The translations under genes were made by a program, and so were the position numbers. Below the pieces are notes generated by a model, which was not told where the DNA came from, searched no databases, and worked only from the letters and a program-made list of their open reading frames with translations. From Endozoicomonas elysicola (lineage in GTDB: Bacteria; Pseudomonadota; Gammaproteobacteria; Pseudomonadales; Endozoicomonadaceae), in NCBI RefSeq assembly GCF_000710775.1, contig NZ_JOJP01000001.1, forward strand, positions 4,167,810 to 4,231,809: a DNA stretch of 64,000 nucleotides, given 5' to 3'. Positions 18,420 to 27,814 of this stretch are shown piece by piece (positions within the stretch are counted from its first letter, which is position 1; every line of letters begins with the position of its first letter).

Positions 18420-19371
18420 TGGCCTTATCCCTCAGCACCAGATAGATAAATACGCCACCTCCAAAAATGCTGATAATCAGGGAAACGGGCATCTCATAGG
18501 GGAAAATCACCAGTCGCCCGAGGATATCGCAGACCAGCACGAGCACCGTGCCCCAATAGGCAGTCCAGGGCAGGATTTTCTTCATATTGTCCCCCATAAA
18601 CAGCGATACCATATTGGGGACGATCAAACCAAGAAAAGGGATAACACCGACAATCATTACCACGGAGGCAGAGCTGACCGCCACCAGCGCCACACCAATC
18701 AGAACAATTTTTTCAAAATCGAGGCCAATATTTCTGGCAAAGCTCTCGCCGATACTGGCAGCACTGAACTGGCTCGCGTAGAGGTAGGCCAGCACACAGA
18801 CCGGAATGGCAAGATAAAGCACCTCGTAACTGCCCTGCAGTACACTGGCAAAATTGGCCGTCGTCCAGGAAGACATGGACTGGGTCAGATCGAATCGATA
18901 GGCGAAAAATGTCGTCAGTGCCGACACCACATTCCCGTACATAATGCCAATCAATGGCACCAGCACCGCGTTTTTGAACTTCAGCCGCTGCAGGAACTTA
19001 ACAAATATCATGGTACCGGAAACGGCAAAGGCGAAGATTACGCCCAGCAATGTCCATTGGGATGCATCGCTGAACAACACCAGTCCAATCACGTAGCCCA
19101 GCAGAGCACAGTCGATGGTGCCGACGGTTGACGGTGAGGCAAAACGGTTCTGGGTGACCTGCTGCATAATCAGGCCAGCAACACTGAGGCCAGCCCCAGC
19201 CAGAACAATAGCCAACAATCTGGGAATACGACTGACCAGCGTGATCGACCAGGTCTGCTGATCGCCACTGAGCAGGCTGGCCAGGGAGATATCTGCCACC
19301 CCGATAAACAGTGAGGCCGCTGCGATCAACAGCAGAATCAGCCCGGCCAGTAGTCGTTTATAGAGGAACAT
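18412..19371 (-). CDS. Ferric-siderophore ABC transporter permease (FecCD family, first subunit)
   Basis: 319 residues with about nine spans. Family motifs include SRIPRLLAIVLAGAGLSVAGLIMQ, QVTQNRFASPSTVGTIDCALLG and GVIPFLGLIVPNMVSLF. It follows the binding protein gene after 65 bases and overlaps the second permease gene. Confidence 0.93.
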   Translation of the reverse strand: MFLYKRLLAGLILLLIAAASLFIGVADISLASLLSGDQQTWSITLVSRIPRLLAIVLAGAGLSVAGLIMQQVTQNRFASPSTVGTIDCALLGYVIGLVLFSDASQWTLLGVIFAFAVSGTMIFVKFLQRLKFKNAVLVPLIGIMYGNVVSALTTFFAYRFDLTQSMSSWTTANFASVLQGSYEVLYLAIPVCVLAYLYASQFSAASIGESFARNIGLDFEKIVLIGVALVAVSSASVVMIVGVIPFLGLIVPNMVSLFMGDNMKKILPWTAYWGTVLVLVCDILGRLVIFPYEMPVSLIISIFGGGVFIYLVLRDKANA

Positions 19372-19436
19372 ATCGATGCGTAGTTCAAAAACAGTGATTA
19401 ATGTTTGGAAAAGCGCGCCCTATGGCACGCCAGGCG

Positions 19437-20387
19437 TTAGTTCAAAGCCTTCCGGATATCAGCAATGATATTGGCAGTCCCGGTAACGCCTCCGCTGGTG
19501 ATGTACCAGGCACCAGGATTTACGAAGACAATTTTATGGTTCTTTGCTGCCGGGGTCGCATTCACCAGCGGGTTATTGAATGCAGTCCTGGCATTGCCAT
19601 TGGCATTGCCGATGGCCTGATCGCGATCCAGTACAAACATGACATCAGGCGCTGTGGCAGCGATGTACTCAAAAGAAACCAGATTGCCATGGGCGCCTTT
19701 GGTGGCTTTCAGGCCTTTGGTCTCTTCTTCACTGGGGAAGGCTTCAGCAAAGCCAAACTCGTGAAACACCAGCGAAAATCGGCTGTCTTTATCGTACATG
19801 GCGATATTGCCGCCATTATTCATGACCATCATGGCATTCAGCCGGGCCGCCTGAACCTGACTGTGCAGCGTTTCAAGCTCGCTGCCGGTCTTCTGAATCA
19901 GAGTTTCAACCTGCTCTTCACGATTAAACAGTTTACCCAGCATACGCCAGTTTTTCTGAGTGTCCTCCCAGTAATGCCCATCCATCGGGTAGAGCATGAC
20001 GGTGGGGGCGATTTTGCTGAGGTCATCGTACAGACGCAGCATACGGGTTTCAGCAATAATGATATCCGGCTTCAGGGTGTAGATGGTTTCGTAATCCGGT
20101 TCCTTCAGGGAGCCCACATTGGTGCTGCTGTTCTCGTATTTTTTCAGATAATCCGGCAAAAGCCCCTGAGGCGTACCAACCGGCTGAATGCCCAGATTGT
20201 CCAGAATATCCAGGCTGCTCAATCCAAGTACCACCACCCGCTTTGGCGTGCCATCAAGAGTCACCGTTCCCTTATAATGATTGACTTCCAGAGCGTTGGC
20301 CTGGGCTGGCAGTACCATTGAAAACATGAACATGCCGGCCATAAAAACGGCAACTGTCTTTTTTATCAATCCCAGAATTGACGTCAT
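19437..20387 (-). CDS. Periplasmic siderophore-binding protein (VctP/FatB/CeuE-like)
   Basis: About 316 residues from ATG 20387; the frame is open from 20435, but only the inner ATG gives a proper signal peptide (LIKKTVAVFMAGMFMFSMVLPAQA). The mature protein is a class III binding protein: RVVVLGLSSLDILDNLGIQPVGTPQGLLPDYL at the start and YETIYTLKPDIIIAETRM in the middle. There is no lipobox cysteine. First gene of the minus-strand uptake operon, divergent from the receptor, with Fur-like boxes in the spacer. Confidence 0.93.
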   Translation of the reverse strand: MTSILGLIKKTVAVFMAGMFMFSMVLPAQANALEVNHYKGTVTLDGTPKRVVVLGLSSLDILDNLGIQPVGTPQGLLPDYLKKYENSSTNVGSLKEPDYETIYTLKPDIIIAETRMLRLYDDLSKIAPTVMLYPMDGHYWEDTQKNWRMLGKLFNREEQVETLIQKTGSELETLHSQVQAARLNAMMVMNNGGNIAMYDKDSRFSLVFHEFGFAEAFPSEEETKGLKATKGAHGNLVSFEYIAATAPDVMFVLDRDQAIGNANGNARTAFNNPLVNATPAAKNHKIVFVNPGAWYITSGGVTGTANIIADIRKALN

Positions 20388-20455
20388 GATGATCGGTGAC
20401 TCCGCATAAAACCGCTGGTTTTGATGACAAGACAAGCTTAAAACTTAATCTTACT

Positions 20456-20474
20456 GAAAACGATTCGCATTAAA
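20456..20474. promoter_or_regulatory. Fur-like box 1 (siderophore operon side)
   Basis: GAAAACGATTCGCATTAAA matches the 19-bp Fur consensus GATAATGATAATCATTATC at about 12 of 19 positions by eye. It lies 69 bases upstream of the binding-protein start, in the divergent promoter region. Confidence 0.6.
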
Positions 20475-20590
20475 TGTGAAATTTAACCGCCTGGCAATAG
20501 TGGGCAGCACTTTCTTTGACCAGTGTCATCAATGACCCGATAAAGCGCCTTTCCATTTTTTCAAATATTTTCAATGCGTTGACTTTAAAT

Positions 20591-20612
20591 GCAAATGAGA
20601 ATAACTTTCATT
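20591..20612. promoter_or_regulatory. Fur-like box 2 with overlapping promoter (receptor side)
   Basis: The stretch AATGAGAATAACTTTCATT (20594-20612) is a near palindrome; the shifted window 20591-20609 matches the Fur consensus at 13 of 19 positions. A TTGACT at 20579-20584 could be the -35 of the receptor promoter, so Fur binding would cover the -10 region. It is 44 bases upstream of the receptor start. Confidence 0.7.
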
Positions 20613-20655
20613 CGCCTTTGTTTCAGGCACTCACCTTATCATCAGGAAGTATTCT

Positions 20656-22623
20656 ATGCAGCGGTTTATGGGGCGGCACAGTCTCTTGTTTTCAGCCATG
20701 GTAGCGGCTATGCCAGTGATGGCAGAAAACAGTCACTATGGCTCACCACTGGTATTCGATCAGGTGGTGGTCACGGCCACCAAAACTGAAAACAGCCTGG
20801 CTGATGCCCCGGCCTCCATGTCGGTGATTACCAGTGAAGAGATTCAGTCCCAGCCAACCCTGGCTCTGAACGATATCGTCAAACAGTCGGTGGGGGTCGA
20901 AAGCCGAAAAGAAGGCGGCCGGGCTGGCCGGGAAACCATCAGCATCCGGGGCATGAGCAGTGACTACACCCTGATTATGGTCAATGGCCGGAAAATGAGT
21001 TCCTCCAATGCTGTTGTCCGGGGTAATGACTTTGACCTGTCAGCCATTCCTCAGGACAGTATTGAACGGATCGAGATTATCCGTGGCCCCATGTCCGCTC
21101 TCTATGGTTCAGAAGCCCTGGGTGGCGTGGTGAATATCATCACCAAACAGCCTGATAATGAATGGCGCAGTACACTGAGCGGCGACTTCTCAACGCCAGG
21201 GGACGGTAATGGAGGTGAAGAAACCATTCTCGGCCTCAATACCGGCGGTGCCCTGATAGAAGACCAGCTGTATCTCAACCTCTCGATCAATAAAAGCGAC
21301 CGGGATAAATGGCAACCGTACAGCGACAGTACTGGCTTCAGTTACGATCGCTCCATCGTCACGGCGCTGGAAGAACGGGACACCCTGAATCTGACCGGTG
21401 CCCTGAACTGGTTTATTAATGAGAACCAGGCATTGGATCTGGATATTGCCTATAGCAATGATAAACGTGAGGGTAATATTGAGTCTTCCAAGGGGCTGAC
21501 GCCAACTGACCAGAAAGTAAAGCGTAACAGTGCGGCACTGACCCACAGTGGCGACTGGCACTGGGGAGAAACACAACTGCGCTACTATCGGGAAGAAGTT
21601 AAGATCGGAGAACAGAATTTCACGGAAAACCAACGGGAATATGCCACTGAAACGACGGATACCATTGATGGTTCAGGATCCACAGACATAGGAAACCACC
21701 GTCTGACGTTTGGCGGCGAGATCAGTAAAAACGAGCTGGATAACCCCCGTGACTTTCTGGAAACCGGTAAGGCTGATGTCACCGAGAAAGCGCTGTTTGT
21801 ACAGGATGAGTGGCAACTGGCCAAGACCTGGACACTTACCTATGGCACCCGACTCGACCACCATGAAAACTTCGGATCAGAATACAGCCCGCGCGCCTAT
21901 CTGGTTCATAAGGTCACTGAGAACCTGATCATCAAGGGTGGGGCTGGCAAGGCATTCAAGGCTCCTTCCCTGCGGCAATTAAGCGAAGAATACCGCCTGA
22001 GCAGCTGTAAGGGAGGCTGCTGGATCAAAGGCAACCCGAACCTGAAACCTGAAACCAGTACCAGTTATGAGCTAGCATCCAATTACCGACAGGACACCTG
22101 GGAAATGGAAGCCGCGCTGTTCCAGAATGACGTTAAAAACCTGATTGAGCGTGATTTCGATAAACTGCTTGGCCAGGAGGATGGACGTGACGTCTACACC
22201 TACAAAAACACAGCAAAAGCCAAGATCAGAGGCCTTGAGTTATCAGGTCGGATTGCCCTTACCCGTGCCCTCTCCCTGAACGGTAACTTCACTTACACCG
22301 ATGCCAAGGATGAAACCACTGGCGAAGACCTGAACAATCGACCACGCCACAATGCCAATGCGAAACTGAACTGGCAGTCCATGGAGAAACTGACCACCTT
22401 TATCCGTGCAGGCTACACCGGTGACCAGTCACTGAGCAGCACGGTGGATCTGAACGGATACTGGACTGCTGACCTGGGCGCCAATTACCAGATGACGGAA
22501 TCGCTGACACTCCGTGCCGGTATCACCAACCTGACGGATAAGAGCCTTCCCCACAGCGCCGAAGTCCTGGGCTACAGCGAAGACCCAAGAACCTGGTATG
22601 CAGGCTTCACCGCTAAATTCTGA
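20656..22623 (+). CDS. TonB-dependent siderophore receptor (CirA/VctA/FepA-like)
   Basis: 655-residue outer-membrane receptor. Signal peptide (SLLFSAMVAAMPVMA), TonB box-like DQVVVTATKTE, plug domain with SIRGMSSDYTLIMVNGRKMSS and RIEIIRGPMSALYGSEALGGVVNIIT, then a 22-stranded barrel ending in the conserved aromatic terminus (DPRTWYAGFTAKF). Length and plug motifs fit catecholate or colicin-I-type receptors. AGGAAG sits 7 bases before the ATG. Transcribed divergently from its ABC transporter, with Fur-like boxes between. Confidence 0.95.
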   Translation: MQRFMGRHSLLFSAMVAAMPVMAENSHYGSPLVFDQVVVTATKTENSLADAPASMSVITSEEIQSQPTLALNDIVKQSVGVESRKEGGRAGRETISIRGMSSDYTLIMVNGRKMSSSNAVVRGNDFDLSAIPQDSIERIEIIRGPMSALYGSEALGGVVNIITKQPDNEWRSTLSGDFSTPGDGNGGEETILGLNTGGALIEDQLYLNLSINKSDRDKWQPYSDSTGFSYDRSIVTALEERDTLNLTGALNWFINENQALDLDIAYSNDKREGNIESSKGLTPTDQKVKRNSAALTHSGDWHWGETQLRYYREEVKIGEQNFTENQREYATETTDTIDGSGSTDIGNHRLTFGGEISKNELDNPRDFLETGKADVTEKALFVQDEWQLAKTWTLTYGTRLDHHENFGSEYSPRAYLVHKVTENLIIKGGAGKAFKAPSLRQLSEEYRLSSCKGGCWIKGNPNLKPETSTSYELASNYRQDTWEMEAALFQNDVKNLIERDFDKLLGQEDGRDVYTYKNTAKAKIRGLELSGRIALTRALSLNGNFTYTDAKDETTGEDLNNRPRHNANAKLNWQSMEKLTTFIRAGYTGDQSLSSTVDLNGYWTADLGANYQMTESLTLRAGITNLTDKSLPHSAEVLGYSEDPRTWYAGFTAKF

Positions 22624-22629
22624 GATATA

Positions 22630-22807
22630 ATACCAATTAAACTTTCTAAACCCGTTATGAGCATGATGGACGGGAGTGTAAGGCAATACCCTGAAGGGCA
22701 TAAAGGCGAAGTGACGAGTCATAGCCGTAGCTATGGCGAGGAGCTTCAACGCAGGAAAACGCTTCAGGCCAATAGCGCAATAGGGTGTTAGAAAGTGCAA
22801 TTGGTAT
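22630..22807. repeat. Palindromic MITE-like repeat, copy A (178 bp)
   Basis: Starts 6 bases after the receptor stop. Ends: ATACCAATTAAACTTTCTAA and TTAGAAAGTGCAATTGGTAT (terminal inverted repeats of ~20 bp with two mismatches). The centre has GACGAGTCATAGC...GCTATGGCGAGGAG, i.e. a second nested palindrome. Homologous over its whole length to the inverted copy at 57044-57220, and more distantly to 13182-13342. Confidence 0.88.
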
Positions 22808-22813
22808 AAATAT

Positions 22814-22844
22814 GGTTTCAGCGGAGAGCTCCTCTGCTGAAACC
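22814..22844. terminator. Hairpin between convergent receptor and DUF748 genes
   Basis: Stem GGTTTCAGC / GCTGAAACC (9 bp), extended inward by GAG/CTC after one mismatch. It lies between two convergent genes and could act in both directions; no long U-run on either side. Confidence 0.45.
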
Positions 22845-22867
22845 TCGCTGTCTCTCCATACTGCGCA

Positions 22868-24952
22868 TCAGTGAAGCGTTATTAATGAGTAGGGTTCATT
22901 CTCTTTTTGCTCTGAGCTCGAGGATAACGTCAACTCAACACGCCCGGAATCGATGCCAATCCTGTCCATCTCTTTTTTCAGGTAGTCGAACCGAGCCTTT
23001 TGTAATTTTCCTATTTGATCAGGCGCCTTTGGCCAATTTTTCAGCAACCACTGTTCGGCCTTTTGGACGCGTTGTTCTGGTGACTGTGCACCCACTTCAG
23101 GAATCTTCTGGTGCTGCCGTGTCGCCAAATACATCTGCTCCATTAACGTTGCCCGTACTTTGGGCGGAATGGAAGCGGCATCAGAAGGTTCCGCTGAACT
23201 TGTTGCGGAGTATAACTCCTGCAACGCCTCTTCCAGTTCATGACGAGAAAGTTCTGGTCCGTCCTGAGATTCAGAGACATTCACATCAACCAATAGGGTT
23301 AATTCGGGCCGTTGAGCCAGAACCTTTTTCAGGTGTTGCAGGTTTGTGAGTGACAACTCCGTCAATGTCGCTTTTCCAGCTTCATGATGAAGCTCAGGTT
23401 TAAGTACATGACCTGTAGAATGGGAAAGGTAGTCGAAGGGTTCACTGGCAATGGTCATAACACGCTGTCCAACCGCCAGATAGATACGCTTAGGTAATGG
23501 CGTATCCGATTTACCGGGCTTAATGGAAAAAGGGATAACGGCTTTACCCGATGCATCCGTTATCAGGGCTTTTAATAAGTTGATGGATGAAACCGGTGAG
23601 CCGGTTGATACCTTTTTGCTCTGCCAGTGAGAAATATCAACCTGACCTGCATGTTTCTGGCTGCTGTAGCTCAGATCAAACCGGGTGCCCTGCATAGTAT
23701 AGCCGGCAAAGACCGAGTATTGTTTTAAAGGCCCTGCCAGACGGGCTTTGTTAAGCTGGAAAGTAAAATCATTATCTGAGTTGGATAATCGCCCACTCAA
23801 CTGAACATTCCCAACATTGGCCAGTGCTGCATTCGCCTGATACTTCCAGATAGCTTTTTCCTTACCCTTCTTCGAAGCAGGCATTGCAACCAAACTTCCA
23901 TTTACGTTTTCAAATATCCAGGGAGAATGGCCACGTTCTAGTTCAAGACGACTGTCGTTAATTGAAAGTGAAGTAACAACAGCAGGTAAGGTTTGCTGTA
24001 ACTGAACTGGGAAGCGAAGCACCTCTCCTGTCACTGTTTCGGGCACTCTCAGGTCAAGCCCTGAAACAGACAGTTCAGCGGTAGACTGCCCAGGATCATT
24101 GGCAACAAACAGAGCATTGTTCAGTTGCCACTGCTGCCATTCGGCAGACATTCCAGACAACCTTCCCGACAACTTTCCAGACAAGAGTAGCTGCCCACTC
24201 TGCCCTTCTGCATTGCCCTTCAAGATCAAGCCGTCTCGCTTATCCCAGGACAGTGATAATGCAGCACTCATTGTCCCTGAAAGACGGTCATTGGAGAGAA
24301 GCTCATTATCAAGCGCTGGCAATACGTTAAGGGGAACGGCCTTCGCCAGCGTCGACAACGACAGATCGGCCAGCTGCAGCTCACCGCTCAGTAAACCCTC
24401 ACTCACCTGATAAGAGCCAGCGAAATTCCAGTTTTCAGCATTATGGCTATCCAACTGAATCTTGAGTCTGTTGCCATCTTCTTTTGTGAGGGTCAGTTGA
24501 TCAAAGCCAAGGGAATGCACTATTCCAGTGACTGAAAGACGGCCGCTGTTGACGGACAGCACTTGGAACCAGTTTGGCAGGGCATACACGGTAAGGTTCG
24601 GGTCAATGGCGATATTGGCACTGTCAAGTTCGATCGCACTGAGTGATTCGATGTTTTCACCCAACCAAGGCCCCCACCAGTGGCGATAATTCAAAACAAA
24701 ACTCAACCGCTCTGCTCTGAGCTGAATGCCCTGCGCCTCGAACTCAACATCATTAACCGAGAGTGTTCGCTGCCATGGATCAAAAGCGATGTCTTTATCG
24801 ATAAAGAGTTGCCCGGTCTGCTGGTTTAAGCGGGTCAGTACCCGATCAGAAACCTGGGAAAACCAGAGCCACCCGACCAGAAAGAGCCCCCCAATCAGCA
24901 GGTACGACACCAAAGCGACAGGGTTAAGCAGCAGTCTCCTTTTGGTCGGCAT
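22868..24952 (-). CDS. DUF748/AsmA-like envelope protein
   Basis: About 694 residues from ATG 24952 with an AAGAG 8 bases upstream. One N-terminal membrane span (about 12-32), then a long periplasmic beta-rich region with repeated AsmA-like patterns (DKDIAFDPWQRTLSVNDVEFE; RLKIQLDSHNAENWNFAGSYQVSEG). The C-terminal part has the DUF748 layout: a lumenal stretch with INLLKALITDASGKAVIPFSI and an OmpA-like segment KVLAQRPELTLLVDVNVSE. Relatives of this bridge-like family are linked to lipid transport or envelope integrity. It follows hda after 51 bases on the same strand. Confidence 0.82.
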   Translation of the reverse strand: MPTKRRLLLNPVALVSYLLIGGLFLVGWLWFSQVSDRVLTRLNQQTGQLFIDKDIAFDPWQRTLSVNDVEFEAQGIQLRAERLSFVLNYRHWWGPWLGENIESLSAIELDSANIAIDPNLTVYALPNWFQVLSVNSGRLSVTGIVHSLGFDQLTLTKEDGNRLKIQLDSHNAENWNFAGSYQVSEGLLSGELQLADLSLSTLAKAVPLNVLPALDNELLSNDRLSGTMSAALSLSWDKRDGLILKGNAEGQSGQLLLSGKLSGRLSGMSAEWQQWQLNNALFVANDPGQSTAELSVSGLDLRVPETVTGEVLRFPVQLQQTLPAVVTSLSINDSRLELERGHSPWIFENVNGSLVAMPASKKGKEKAIWKYQANAALANVGNVQLSGRLSNSDNDFTFQLNKARLAGPLKQYSVFAGYTMQGTRFDLSYSSQKHAGQVDISHWQSKKVSTGSPVSSINLLKALITDASGKAVIPFSIKPGKSDTPLPKRIYLAVGQRVMTIASEPFDYLSHSTGHVLKPELHHEAGKATLTELSLTNLQHLKKVLAQRPELTLLVDVNVSESQDGPELSRHELEEALQELYSATSSAEPSDAASIPPKVRATLMEQMYLATRQHQKIPEVGAQSPEQRVQKAEQWLLKNWPKAPDQIGKLQKARFDYLKKEMDRIGIDSGRVELTLSSSSEQKENEPYSLITLH

Positions 24953-25003
24953 GGTCAACTCTTCAAGAATGGAGAAGTACGGTCAGCAAAGATGGGTCTG
25001 TAT

Positions 25004-25720
25004 TCACCATCTCATGACTTCCTTAACAAAGGGAATGGTGAGCTTGCGCTTGGCACGCAGAGAAGCACTGTCAAGCTTCTGCAAGAGGGTAAACAGGTTG
25101 CCCATATCCCGGGAGCCACGATGAATGATGAAACGGGCTACTTCATCGCTCAGATCAAAGCCCCGGTAATGAGCCCGAAGCTTGAGCGCCGAGACTTTAT
25201 CCCGATCGTCCAGAGGGTGAACCTGAAAGACCATGCCCCAGCCCAGACGGGAAACCAGATCCTGAAGTTGAATACCCAACGCCCTGGGAGGATTGTCAGC
25301 CGCCACCAGAAAACGGGTTTTGGAGTCCCTGAGACGGTTAAAGAGATCAAACAACGCCTCTTCCCATTCATCGATGCCGGCAACTTCGCCAATATCATCC
25401 AGACAAACCAGCTGAAGACGCTCAATACCCTCCAGAAGCTTTGGGGAGTAGTGAACCAGTTCTTTCATGGGCAGATAAATGCTTCTGCCACTGCGGCGGT
25501 CCACCTGATGACAGGCCGCCTGAAGCAGATGGCTGCAACCAACCCCTTTGGGACCATAGAGGAAAATAAACTGTTCGGATTCAATGCCAGGAACCGATCT
25601 ATCCATATCCAAAAGATTGACCAGCGTTTCATTTCGCCCACTGTAAAAGTTGGCAAACGTGGCATCGTCTCTTAACTGGACACTGAGCGGTAGCTGCACA
25701 GGCAAACTCATAATGGACAT
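25004..25720 (-). CDS. hda: DnaA regulatory inactivator Hda
   Basis: About 238 residues, a DnaA-like AAA+ protein that stimulates hydrolysis of DnaA-ATP together with the sliding clamp. Clamp-binding N-terminus (MSLPVQLPLSVQLRD), Walker A GPKGVGCSH (about 56-64; the usual Arg before Ser is Cys here), Walker B VCLDDI, and sensor R-S-R box region VSRLGWG. Start ATG 25720 is preferred, with GGAT 5 bases upstream; ATG 25711 is possible. Followed by the DUF748 gene. Confidence 0.93.
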   Translation of the reverse strand: MSIMSLPVQLPLSVQLRDDATFANFYSGRNETLVNLLDMDRSVPGIESEQFIFLYGPKGVGCSHLLQAACHQVDRRSGRSIYLPMKELVHYSPKLLEGIERLQLVCLDDIGEVAGIDEWEEALFDLFNRLRDSKTRFLVAADNPPRALGIQLQDLVSRLGWGMVFQVHPLDDRDKVSALKLRAHYRGFDLSDEVARFIIHRGSRDMGNLFTLLQKLDSASLRAKRKLTIPFVKEVMRW

Positions 25721-25859
25721 CAAATCCGTAAAGGTAGTGTGAGTTCTCTTTTCTGATCACTTCTTCACTGTCGCTGTAACAGTTTCAGATGATGACAACA
25801 GAAACTGCAAAGTTACAAAAGACAGGAGCACAATAAAACCGTTCAATTATCAACCGGCA

Positions 25860-25873
25860 TTGATCGACATCAA
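25860..25873. promoter_or_regulatory. FNR/Anr-like box upstream of hda
   Basis: TTGATCGACATCAA matches the FNR/Anr consensus TTGAT-N4-ATCAA perfectly, and it sits inside a wider inverted repeat with outer arms AACCGG / CCGGTT (25852-25882). The only gene start facing it is hda, ~140 bases away on the minus strand; the AI-2E gene ends on its other side. Consistent with the oxygen-responsive nifJ-flavodoxin genes in the window, but binding is inferred only. Confidence 0.55.
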
Positions 25874-25972
25874 TAGACCGGTTAATAAATCCCCTTTCAC
25901 CGTATTATGCAACCGCTTGTATCATATCTGGGCTGATTTTTGAAAGAAAAAGCGTGTGACAGCAAAAGTGTA

Positions 25973-27052
25973 TCAGTCTTTTTCTTCGGCTGCTCCAGCA
26001 TGATAAAGGTCACTGGCCTTATAGTTTCTATGCAGATGGCGCAAGAGTACCATAATAATTGCGGCCATGGGCAGGGCTATCAGCATTCCGACAAAACCAA
26101 ACAGCTGGCCACCGGCCATCAAGGCAAAAATAACGGCAACGGGGTGCAGACCAATCTTATCACCCACCAGCAAAGGCGTCAGAACCCAGCCCTCCAATGC
26201 CTGCCCCACCATAAAAACAACAACAACAAGAGACATGCCCATATAGCCATCGAACTGGAAAAATGCGACAACAATAGCGGCAGCAAACCCCAGGACAAAT
26301 CCCATATAGGGGATGATGCTGGCCAACCCAGCGAGCATACCGATCAGAATGGCAAATTGTAGCCCAATCATGGTCAAGCCAAGGCTGTATATCACCCCAA
26401 GTGCCAGCATGACCATCAGCTGCCCTTTGAGAAATGCACCCAGTACTTCATCACACTCATTCACCAGCGCCACAGCCACAGGCTCGACGTTTCTGGGCAG
26501 CATCATTTTCAGGTTGCCAACCATCTTGTCCCAATCTCGCAGCAGGTAAAAAGTCACAACAGGAATAAGAAAAAGGTTAGCCACAAAGCCAATCAGGGCA
26601 ATGGATGACCTGGACACTGAAATACCAAAACTGGCCAGAAGCCCACCAGCCTTCTGCCACTGACCGGCCAGCCTTTTGGAGATTTCACCAAAGTCGAAAA
26701 GAGAAGCATCAATCTCAATGTATTTCTGAATATAGGGGAGCACATTGGTCTCAATCCAGGCTTCCCATACGGGTAACAAATGAATCACTGTCTTCACCTG
26801 GTGTGCCAACGTTGGAATTACAACCAGTAATGCTGTAATTATTACGCCAAAAATCAACAAAAAGACGCAGACCACCGATAGGGTTCTGGACAGACCTTTG
26901 GATTCCAGCCAGTCAGCCAGAGGGTCGCCCAAATACGCCAGTACCATACTGACAACGAAAGGCGTCAGTACCGGCCCAAGAAAATGAACGACCAGAAAAA
27001 GAACCAGCGCAACCACTGCGGTCATATAGCGCTGATGAAGAGTAAGGTTCAT
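25973..27052 (-). CDS. AI-2E family transporter (PerM/YdgG-like)
   Basis: 359-residue polytopic protein with about eight spans and the family patterns LGPVLTPFVVSMVLAYLGDPLADWLE near the start and GLASIIPYMGFVLGFAAAIVVAFFQF later. Despite the family name, most members are of unknown substrate or are antiporter-like. SD AGGA lies 8 bases upstream of the ATG. It follows the CDP-alcohol phosphatidyltransferase gene on the same strand after 33 bases. Confidence 0.9.
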   Translation of the reverse strand: MNLTLHQRYMTAVVALVLFLVVHFLGPVLTPFVVSMVLAYLGDPLADWLESKGLSRTLSVVCVFLLIFGVIITALLVVIPTLAHQVKTVIHLLPVWEAWIETNVLPYIQKYIEIDASLFDFGEISKRLAGQWQKAGGLLASFGISVSRSSIALIGFVANLFLIPVVTFYLLRDWDKMVGNLKMMLPRNVEPVAVALVNECDEVLGAFLKGQLMVMLALGVIYSLGLTMIGLQFAILIGMLAGLASIIPYMGFVLGFAAAIVVAFFQFDGYMGMSLVVVVFMVGQALEGWVLTPLLVGDKIGLHPVAVIFALMAGGQLFGFVGMLIALPMAAIIMVLLRHLHRNYKASDLYHAGAAEEKD

Positions 27053-27085
27053 CGTTAATGTCCTTGTGTAGAAACGCCGTCGTGA

Positions 27086-27646
27086 TTAATCACGATTACA
27101 TTTGCGAGCCCGGCGTAGCCCTTTCCTTCCCCATTCAACAACATACTGTAAACCGCTACCAATGGTAAACAGCGCTACCACAGGCTGAAGTATCATCACA
27201 GGCTTTGTATAGTTCAAAGCAACTGAAATCAGGGCCGTCATTATCAGACTGAGCTGGAATAAAGTACACAATTTACCCAGCACACTTGGTTTGAACTGGA
27301 TAGTACCTACAACCCAACGATAAATGAATGAACCAGAAATAATCAGGATATCACGACCAATCACCAACAGCGTCAGCCAGACAGGAATCACCTTAATCAA
27401 GGTTAACGATAAAAATGCTGACACCAGCAAGACTTTATCCGCCATAGGGTCCAGCATAGCGCCCAGTCGGCTCTGCCAGCCATAGTGTCGGGCAATAAAA
27501 CCATCAAGGGCATCCGATAACGCAGCAAAAAGAAACAGGGAAAGAGTCCACACGGGTTTTTCTGACAGAATCGCAAAGGAGACCGGACCAGCCAATAGCA
27601 GACGAAGTAAGGTCAGTATATTGGGTAAATATTTCAATTTCACCAC
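27086..27646 (-). CDS. CDP-alcohol phosphatidyltransferase (PgsA-like)
   Basis: 186 residues with four to five spans and the catalytic signature D-G-x2-A-R-x8-G-x3-D-x3-D, seen as DALDGFIARHYGWQSRLGAMLDPMADK. Members make phosphatidylglycerophosphate or related phospholipids from CDP-diacylglycerol. Starts at GTG 27646. It precedes the AI-2E gene and is probably co-transcribed with it. Whether it is the main PgsA or a paralogue cannot be decided from this window. Confidence 0.88.
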   Translation of the reverse strand: MVKLKYLPNILTLLRLLLAGPVSFAILSEKPVWTLSLFLFAALSDALDGFIARHYGWQSRLGAMLDPMADKVLLVSAFLSLTLIKVIPVWLTLLVIGRDILIISGSFIYRWVVGTIQFKPSVLGKLCTLFQLSLIMTALISVALNYTKPVMILQPVVALFTIGSGLQYVVEWGRKGLRRARKCNRD

Positions 27647-27814
27647 GATACTCAGTATTCAGTTCTTACTTAAAGAGACCCGATATCAATGAAGGTTCTT
27701 GTTATTCTTTTGATATTTTCAGTATTCCGTGCTGAAACATGCTTTTCATCACAAAATTTATCAGAGCCAGATACTCGAAAGTACTGGCTACTTTAGTTCA
27801 ACACACCCGTCCCT

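Noticed and set aside
18316-20321. Long plus-strand open frames (271 and 306 codons) opposite the siderophore permeases and binding protein
   Set aside because: They are antisense to clearly coding FecCD permease and binding-protein genes, have low-complexity His/Gln/Asn-rich composition, and no domain.
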